Part shown: positions 14,944-20,554 of the stretch, piece by piece
Layout of the letters: each line of letters opens with the position of its first letter
How positions within the stretch are numbered: the first letter of the stretch is position 1
DNA from: Clostridiaceae bacterium
GTDB taxonomy: Bacteria > Bacillota > Clostridia > Lachnospirales > Lachnospiraceae
Direction: 5' to 3'
Length of the DNA stretch: 20,554 bases
Assembly: GCA_902362865.1 (NCBI GenBank)
Contig: CABIYE010000044.1
Location: 1-20,554 of the forward strand
The notes under the pieces: model-generated
What the model was told of the DNA's origin: nothing
Databases searched by the model: none
What the model saw: the letters and a program-made list of their open reading frames with translations, nothing else
Translations under genes and position numbers: made by a program

Positions 14944-16932
14944 ATGAAGAATTGTGAAAAGTACGAAAGACAATATTTTATGCCGCCGGAAGTTACTTAT
15001 GACTGGGTGAAAAAGGAATACATCGATAAGCCACCGATTTGGTGCAGCGTTGACTTAAGAGATGGTAATCAGGCGTTAATCGAGCCCATGAGCTTGGAGG
15101 AGAAGCTGGAATTCTTCCAGTTACTTGTGAAGATTGGATTTAAAGAAATCGAAGTAGGATTCCCGGCAGCATCTGAGACAGAGTATAAATTCATGCGTAC
15201 CCTGATTGAGAAGGACATGATTCCCGACGATGTAACCGTTCAGGTGCTGACACAGGCAAGAGAGCATATTATTAAGAAGACCTTTGAAGCAGTGAAAGGA
15301 GCGCCTCATGCGGTGGTTCATTTGTACAATTCCACATCGGTTGCGCAGAGAGAACAGGTTTTTAAGAAGGACAAAGAAGAGATTAAGAAGATAGCAGTAG
15401 AAGGTGCAAAGCTTCTGAAAGAGCTGGCTGATGAGACAGAAGGGAATTTTACTTTCCAATACAGTCCGGAAAGCTTTCCGGGAACAGAAGTGGATTATGC
15501 GGTGGAAGTATGTAACGCAGTTCTGGATGTATGGCAGCCGAATTCAGAGAAGAAGGCGATTATCAATATTCCGACTACCGTTGAAAATGCGATGCCTCAT
15601 GTATTTGCTACCCAGCTGGAATATGTGCATAAACATCTGAAATATAGAGAAAATGTGATTCTCTGCCTGCACCCTCACAACGACAGAGGCTGCGGTGTGG
15701 CGACTGCGGAAGCAGGCATACTGGCAGGAGCAGATCGTATCGAAGGCACCTTATTCGGTAATGGAGAGAGAACCGGTAATGTGGATATCATTACCCTGGG
15801 GATGAATATGTATTCTCACGGAGTGGATCCGGGACTTGACTTTACAAATATGGCAGAAATACGCGAGACCTATGAAAGACTGACCAGGATGCATGTATAT
15901 GAGCGTCAGCCTTATGCCGGAGATTTGGTATTTACGGCGTTTTCCGGTTCCCATCAGGATGCAATCGCCAAGGGCATGGCGTGGCGAGAAGAGAAAAAAT
16001 GCAGCACCTGGACGGTTCCGTATCTGCCAATTGATCCGCAAGATGTGGGAAGAAAGTATGATTCTGACGTAATCCGGATTAATAGTCAGTCAGGAAAAGG
16101 CGGCGTAAATTATATTCTGAAACAGAGCCATGGAATCAACCTTCCACAGAAGATGCGGGAAGAAGTGGGGTATCTTGTAAAGGATGTATCAGACAAGGCT
16201 CATAAGGAACTTACGCCTGAATGGGTATACCAGATATTTTCTGATAATTATATTAATACAAAATCTGTATTCCATATTGATGAGTGCCATTTTAAGCAGG
16301 TGGATGGAATCACGGCAGAGGTTACGATTAATCATGGCGGCGAGAGCAGAGTGATTACGGCGAACGGTAACGGACGTCTGGATGCAGTAAGCAATGCCAT
16401 TAAACAGTATTTCAATATCAGCTATGAACTGACCTTCTATGAAGAACATTCCCTTACAAAAGGTTCTTCTTCTAAGGCGGTAGCTTATGTCGGGATTATC
16501 TGCAAAGGAAAAGTCTGCTGGGGTGTAGGAATTGATGCGGATATTATCAGGGCATCAATTGAAGCGTTGATTGTTGCGGTAAATAAACTGGAAGAGATAG
16601 GCAGTGCGCAAGGATGCAAGGATGAGAGAATGATTGAAATCATGAACTATATCCAGGCGAATTATATCGACATTACGCTGGATGATCTTGCTGAGAAGTT
16701 TTATTTATCCAAACCATATATATCCAAATATATTAAGGAAAAGTCGGGTGTAACTTTCGGAGAACTGGTGAAAAAAATCCGGATGAAGAAAGCGAAAGCC
16801 CTCCTTAAAAGCAGCAGCATGACGGTGGAAAATATTGCGCTTTCTGTGGGATACCAGAATGTAGAACATTTTAACCGGTTATTTAAGAAAACATATAACA
16901 TGACGCCGGTGCAGTTCAGAAACCAGAAATAA
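14944..16932 (+). CDS. leuA: 2-isopropylmalate synthase fused to a C-terminal AraC-type DNA-binding domain
   Basis: The synthase condenses acetyl-CoA with 2-ketoisovalerate, the first committed step of leucine synthesis. Residues 1-557 form a complete enzyme of the long (yeast-like, about 555-residue) LeuA class. The TIM-barrel motif is [16 protein letters not shown], with Arg39 and Asp40. The metal site is LHPHNDRG (His243, His245), followed by [12 protein letters not shown] and GSHQDAI. The leucine-sensing dimer domain (about 440-555) includes [14 protein letters not shown] and [11 protein letters not shown]. Without a gap, residues 558-662 form a full AraC/XylS domain. Its first helix-turn-helix is at 578-598 ([20 protein letters not shown]) and its second at 627-650 ([20 protein letters not shown]). 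The domain ends with MTPVQFR. AAGGAG lies nine bases before the ATG. The likely inference is a leucine-sensing enzyme that also binds DNA. No other leu genes are in the window. Confidence 0.93.
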   Translation: MKNCEKYERQYFMPPEVTYDWVKKEYIDKPPIWCSVDLRDGNQALIEPMSLEEKLEFFQLLVKIGFKEIEVGFPAASETEYKFMRTLIEKDMIPDDVTVQVLTQAREHIIKKTFEAVKGAPHAVVHLYNSTSVAQREQVFKKDKEEIKKIAVEGAKLLKELADETEGNFTFQYSPESFPGTEVDYAVEVCNAVLDVWQPNSEKKAIINIPTTVENAMPHVFATQLEYVHKHLKYRENVILCLHPHNDRGCGVATAEAGILAGADRIEGTLFGNGERTGNVDIITLGMNMYSHGVDPGLDFTNMAEIRETYERLTRMHVYERQPYAGDLVFTAFSGSHQDAIAKGMAWREEKKCSTWTVPYLPIDPQDVGRKYDSDVIRINSQSGKGGVNYILKQSHGINLPQKMREEVGYLVKDVSDKAHKELTPEWVYQIFSDNYINTKSVFHIDECHFKQVDGITAEVTINHGGESRVITANGNGRLDAVSNAIKQYFNISYELTFYEEHSLTKGSSSKAVAYVGIICKGKVCWGVGIDADIIRASIEALIVAVNKLEEIGSAQGCKDERMIEIMNYIQANYIDITLDDLAEKFYLSKPYISKYIKEKSGVTFGELVKKIRMKKAKALLKSSSMTVENIALSVGYQNVEHFNRLFKKTYNMTPVQFRNQK

Positions 16933-16951
16933 GAAATAAGGAAGAAAAATG

Positions 16952-16982
16952 GGACGGAAGAAGAAGCTTCTGTCCTTTTTTT
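16952..16982 (+). terminator. Rho-independent terminator of leuA
   Basis: GGACGGAAG (16952-16960) pairs with CTTCTGTCC (16967-16975) over nine positions, with one G-T wobble and a six-base loop. Seven T residues follow (16976-16982). It starts 19 bases after the leuA stop and is the clearest intrinsic terminator in the window. Confidence 0.9.
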
Positions 16983-16995
16983 GTGGGGAAAAATA

Positions 16996-17004
16996 TGATA
17001 AAAT
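16996..17004 (+). promoter_or_regulatory. Candidate extended -10 promoter for the ABC exporter
   Basis: TGA followed by TAAAAT (16996-17004) fits an extended -10 element. The T-run of the leuA terminator occupies the -35 position 17 bases upstream. The expected start near 17011 gives a leader of about 30 bases ending in the GGGGG ribosome binding site of the permease gene. Confidence 0.45.
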
Positions 17005-17040
17005 AAAGATAGAAAGCAGCAGTGAAATGGGGGAAATGAA

Positions 17041-19707
17041 ATGAAGGAGAGGTTGCATACAGGCAGGAAATTTTCAGCTGTCGTTCTGGTAATTGTGCAG
17101 GTCATACTTGTCCTGCCCTGGATTTTGATTGATGGGAAGTATTATAATACTTACATGTATTTGTTCCGTATGTTTTCCACGGGCGATTTCAAGAGCGTTG
17201 TAATGGAAGACTTCAGCTTCTTAGGAATGGAATGGACGGATTTGGAACAAATGATGTATTTTTTTGTATTTCAGTTGGTACTTTTAATTGTTCTGCAGTT
17301 TGTGGATCTTCTGAATCTTATCTTAACGTGCAGAAAAGAAAGTGTCGGTCCATTATCACCTGTCAGTCTTGTTATCTGTGGAATTCAAATTTTCAGTGTT
17401 AATTTTAGCCCGGTTTTTTATTTTGATAACTGGATTACATTATTGTACATTATCATAATTGCGGTTCTGCATTTGATTCTTCTGTTGGGAAGCAGGATGA
17501 TTGATTCATGGGAGGAATCTACGGCAGAACAGCGGCAGATAAAGGAGCGGGATAAGGCAGCAAAAAAGGAGAGAAAGGAACGCCTTGCTTTTGAGGGAAA
17601 GTATTCTTCTTTGTTCTACACGGTAATCTGGAAAAATTTCAAGGCAAATTGGGAGGCTTACCGGATTTTTATTCTGGTGGCAGGCCTGTCGGTAAGTTTT
17701 GTTTTTGCAGGAATCGGTATGCAGGAAATGATGGCGGATATTACGGGTGCGGAGGATATCCTGAGCCTTCTAAGAGGTCAGGGGCTTGTGACAATCCTGC
17801 TTAATTTTCTTGTAGTGGCAATCGTAATATCTATCTTTCTGATTGTGTCCGTATTTATGTTCTATCTGAAGAATCACATGAGCAGTTATACGTTGTTCGT
17901 GAATCTGGGCATGCGCAGCATGACGCTTTATCTTTTCGTGGGAATGGAGCTTCTGGTGTGTACTATTATAGCGCTTGTGGCAGGAAGCATAATAGGGAAT
18001 GGAATTCTTGCAGTCTGCCGGATTGTAATCCGCAGAGGATTTGAAGGAACTATTTCCTTCCATCGTATTACAGCGAAGACTTATCTGTTCACTTTGCTTG
18101 TTATTTTCCTTATTTATTTGATTTCGGCAATGGCGACCAGGGATATCTACATAGATACAGGAGCGTCAACAGCAAGATATAAAGCCGTCCTCAAAGAAAA
18201 GATGCCAGGGAAATTAAGTCCGGTCTTTTTGCTTATAGGCGCTGCTCTTGTAGTCTATGCAGTTTATAGCTTTGCGAGGAGAGAGAAGGCAGAGGGAATA
18301 CAGCTATTTATCATATTGTTTGTGGGACTTTATTTTTTCCTGCGAAATTTCTGGAATTTTTACCTAAGAGCGCGAAGGAAGAAGCTTTCGGCATATTTTC
18401 GAAGCCTTCTTAAGAAGAATTATTTTTATCATCATTTTAAAACGGCGTTTCGCTATCTCTATATGATAACACTGCTTCATATCGGTGTACTATTTGTGTT
18501 TGCCAGGGATGCAGCCTCCGATATATCGGCAGAGCGGCCGGAGAATATGTTTCCTTATGATTATGTATGTATGGCCGTGGATGAGGAAGAGGATTTCTTC
18601 CGGGAAATGGAAGACACTTATGGCGCAGAGGTCAGCATTTTTCCTATGGTACGGGTTACAAGTGTAGACAATTCATCCATGCCGGATGATATAAGAGAAT
18701 GTATGCTGCCCCAGGGGCAGAATATAGGGATATCAGAATCCACCTACCGGGCGTTGTGCAAGATGGTCGGCTGGAAGCCGGAAGAGCTGAACCTTGAGAA
18801 AGATGGTAGTGAGATTTATGTGATTTATCAGGAGGATGAAAGTGTAGCTGCCCATCCGCTGGATTACTATGCGGATCGTGTTACACCACGTCTGCATATC
18901 GGACAGCCTGTTTTGAGTTATAACTTTGTCCGACGGGAAGAAATTTTCGTTCCAAGGACGATCGTAGGTTCTGCGAGGGGTTACCTGGTTGGAAATCTGC
19001 AGCAGGGAGAGCATGAAAATATCGTTGTTTTCTCGGACGCATATTTTGAGACGGTAAAAGAAGATTGGAAATACACCAATTGCCTGACCGGAGATCCTCT
19101 TGCCGAGGGTGAGGCTGTGGAAGATGTTACATTCCATCATTGGCCGGACAGGCTGGTGCTGATGAATGTTCCGGCAGATCAGAAAATACAGGTAGAGAAA
19201 GAACTGGAAAGCTTTGCGGACAATCACTTTTTTGATTTTCAGTATGACCGGGTGGTGCAGTCCTGGTACTCGAAAGATGCACAGATGGAGCAGATAAAAG
19301 CCGAGCGTTTCATGCATATAGCAATCAGTATATTTATTATGGTTATTCTGACAAGTGTGACGATTATCCTTCTCTACATGAAGGCGGAATCGGAGATGAA
19401 TGAAAAGAAAAAACAACAGGAATTCTTGAAATCCATGGGAATGCGGGAAAAGGAAAGAATAAAAGCCGTAAAATCAGAAATCCAGAGTTTTTTCTGGATA
19501 CCGTTTACAATTGCAACCGTGATTACATTTGTATTTACAGCAATCCTTTGGAGAATACGTATGTATACGCAAGCAGATTGTATCAATTATCTGAAAGCAG
19601 AAGCGGTGATTTATCTGCTATATGCGGCGATACAATGGCTGGGAGTGAAATGGATTGAGCGGTATATTTTAAGAAAAGTGGAGGGACATCATGGGAGAAA
19701 TCATTAG
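17041..19707 (+). CDS. FtsX/BceB-like ABC transporter permease with N-terminal membrane extension
   Basis: The 888-residue protein is the membrane half of an ABC transporter of the FtsX/MacB-like superfamily, nearest in layout to BceB-type peptide-antibiotic sensors and exporters. Four hydrophobic segments (about 11-30, 72-95, 105-128, 131-150) and a very charged linker (about 160-185, rich in Lys and Glu) come first; typical BceB proteins of about 650 residues lack them. The BceB-like body follows: a first FtsX region (about 205-330, with YTLFVNLGMRSMTLYLF), further helices to about 490, and a 265-residue outside domain (about 490-755). The second FtsX region has three final helices (about 757-875, with EFLKSMGMREKERI). 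GGGGG precedes the ATG. It overlaps its ATPase gene by 17 bases. The substrate is unknown. Confidence 0.85.
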   Translation: MKERLHTGRKFSAVVLVIVQVILVLPWILIDGKYYNTYMYLFRMFSTGDFKSVVMEDFSFLGMEWTDLEQMMYFFVFQLVLLIVLQFVDLLNLILTCRKESVGPLSPVSLVICGIQIFSVNFSPVFYFDNWITLLYIIIIAVLHLILLLGSRMIDSWEESTAEQRQIKERDKAAKKERKERLAFEGKYSSLFYTVIWKNFKANWEAYRIFILVAGLSVSFVFAGIGMQEMMADITGAEDILSLLRGQGLVTILLNFLVVAIVISIFLIVSVFMFYLKNHMSSYTLFVNLGMRSMTLYLFVGMELLVCTIIALVAGSIIGNGILAVCRIVIRRGFEGTISFHRITAKTYLFTLLVIFLIYLISAMATRDIYIDTGASTARYKAVLKEKMPGKLSPVFLLIGAALVVYAVYSFARREKAEGIQLFIILFVGLYFFLRNFWNFYLRARRKKLSAYFRSLLKKNYFYHHFKTAFRYLYMITLLHIGVLFVFARDAASDISAERPENMFPYDYVCMAVDEEEDFFREMEDTYGAEVSIFPMVRVTSVDNSSMPDDIRECMLPQGQNIGISESTYRALCKMVGWKPEELNLEKDGSEIYVIYQEDESVAAHPLDYYADRVTPRLHIGQPVLSYNFVRREEIFVPRTIVGSARGYLVGNLQQGEHENIVVFSDAYFETVKEDWKYTNCLTGDPLAEGEAVEDVTFHHWPDRLVLMNVPADQKIQVEKELESFADNHFFDFQYDRVVQSWYSKDAQMEQIKAERFMHIAISIFIMVILTSVTIILLYMKAESEMNEKKKQQEFLKSMGMREKERIKAVKSEIQSFFWIPFTIATVITFVFTAILWRIRMYTQADCINYLKAEAVIYLLYAAIQWLGVKWIERYILRKVEGHHGRNH

Positions 19708-20449
19708 AACGAATCATCTGGTCAGAAATTATTCCAAATCCGGAAGCAAACGGGAACAGCCGGACGATATCCGGGTATTAAAGGGAATTACTCTGACGGT
19801 AGAAGAAGGAGAATTTGTGGGGATTATGGGGAAATCCGGCTGTGGCAAGACAACTTTGATTAAAGTGCTGGGATTAATTGATGAACCTACAGATGGAAAT
19901 GTCTATTTTAAAGAGCGGGATACGGAGAAATTGTGGACGGATGAGCTGGCAGATATCAGACGGAGAGAAATTGGTTTCGTATTCCAGGATTTTTATCTGA
20001 TGGATAGCTTGTCGGTGAAAGAAAACATTATGCTGCCTATGATTCTGGATAAGGCGGAAGCAGACAGTTGTGTAAAACGGGCAGAACAGCTTGCCGGACA
20101 ATTCGGGCTCAGTCATCTGCTTGCGAAGAATCCTTATGAGCTGTCGGGCGGCGAAAAGCAAAGAGTGGCAATCTGCAGGGCGCTGATTAATAACCCGGAT
20201 CTGATTATGGCAGACGAGCCTACGGGGAATCTGGATTCCAAGTCCGGCAAAATCGTCGTAGACGAATTCATCAATATCAATGAAAAGATGGGAAAAACTA
20301 TCGTCATGGTTACCCATGACCCTCAGGTGGCAAGCCAGTGCAAGCGCATTATTTTCTTAAAGGACGGAGTAATCTTGGAAGATTTAAAGAGGAAAGGGGG
20401 GAGCGGTGAATTCTATCAGGAGATATTGGAGCGGATGGTGATGTTGTAG
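19691..20449 (+). CDS. ABC transporter ATP-binding protein (MacB/BceA-like)
   Basis: This 252-residue ATPase belongs to the MacB/LolD/BceA group that partners FtsX-like permeases. All motifs are present: Walker A GKSGCGKT (near 47), the Q-loop FVFQDFYLM, the signature LSGGEKQR, Walker B DLIMADEP, the D-loop GNLDS and the H-loop THD. The ATG lies inside the end of the permease gene, with GGAGGG as ribosome binding site, so the two are translationally coupled. Gene order is permease then ATPase, the reverse of the usual bceA-bceB order. No two-component regulator is visible on either side in this window. Confidence 0.94.
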   Translation: MGEIIRTNHLVRNYSKSGSKREQPDDIRVLKGITLTVEEGEFVGIMGKSGCGKTTLIKVLGLIDEPTDGNVYFKERDTEKLWTDELADIRRREIGFVFQDFYLMDSLSVKENIMLPMILDKAEADSCVKRAEQLAGQFGLSHLLAKNPYELSGGEKQRVAICRALINNPDLIMADEPTGNLDSKSGKIVVDEFININEKMGKTIVMVTHDPQVASQCKRIIFLKDGVILEDLKRKGGSGEFYQEILERMVML

Positions 20450-20554
20450 GAATTGAATTTAAGGAGTTTGAGGTAGTGTCAAGTAATCTATGAAAAAACT
20501 GAGTTAAAAAAATAGGCTCAGATGAACCTTGAAAATTGCAGATATGTTAGTGAT
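20450..20554. other. Non-coding right-hand end of the window
   Basis: These 105 bases hold no convincing gene. A short inverted repeat, CTGAG and CTCAG around an A-rich centre (about 20499-20521), is present without a following T-run, so it is a poor terminator. A GTGTCAA motif near 20478 echoes the GTGTCAA near 59-65 at the other end of the window, but the two have the same orientation and the similarity stops there. It may be the approach to another mobile element; this is a weak suspicion only. Confidence 0.3.

Noticed and set aside
16621..16932. AraC domain as a separate gene joined to leuA by a sequencing error
   Set aside because: The frame is continuous with no stop, no internal ribosome binding site at the junction and no loss of either domain's conserved residues, so a true fusion is the simplest reading.

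Overview
The window looks like the chromosome of an anaerobic, Gram-positive member of the Clostridia, most likely a gut Lachnospiraceae. The evidence is a moderate G+C content, strong AAGGAGG-type ribosome binding sites, frequent TTG/GTG starts, SigA-like promoters, the Firmicutes-type pyrH-frr-uppS-cdsA-dxr-rseP cluster, scpA-scpB followed by a sporulation-type DD-carboxypeptidase, and an SLH-anchored glycoside hydrolase. The genus assignment is inference. No rRNA, tRNA, CRISPR array or complete insertion sequence is visible. No gene-free stretch exceeds 300 bases; the longest gap is 151 bases, upstream of leuA.

Layout. Positions 1-100 hold the promoter and first codons of a leftward gene that is probably part of a mobile element. 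It abuts a 5'-truncated, signal-peptide-less GH43 glycoside hydrolase that still carries its Big_4-like domain, a 15-nt tandem repeat and three SLH repeats (48-2090). A short cytidylate kinase-like protein (2171-2656), a strong hairpin, a near-consensus promoter and a MATE transporter (2795-4138) follow. From 4221 to 9273 runs a compact rightward operon: UMP kinase, ribosome recycling factor, undecaprenyl diphosphate synthase, CDP-diglyceride synthase, DXP reductoisomerase and the site-2 protease RseP. It links nucleotide supply, translation, MEP isoprenoid synthesis, the lipid carrier for the cell wall and phospholipid precursors. It ends at a hairpin shared with the convergent aminopeptidase P gene (9343-11130, minus strand).

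The aminopeptidase P gene and a rightward metallophosphoesterase gene diverge from a small intergenic region. There, one palindromic TTGCAA hexamer fits as the -35 element of both promoters. Next come scpA-scpB (chromosome condensation) with their own TATAAT promoter, then a D-Ala-D-Ala carboxypeptidase.

The most unusual gene is at 14944-16932: a complete 2-isopropylmalate synthase continuous with a complete C-terminal AraC-type DNA-binding domain. A dyad in its leader is a possible operator. It ends in a textbook terminator. A two-gene ABC exporter follows: an 888-residue FtsX/BceB-like permease with an extra N-terminal four-helix membrane region, and its overlapping ATPase. The final 105 bases are non-coding and may approach another mobile element.
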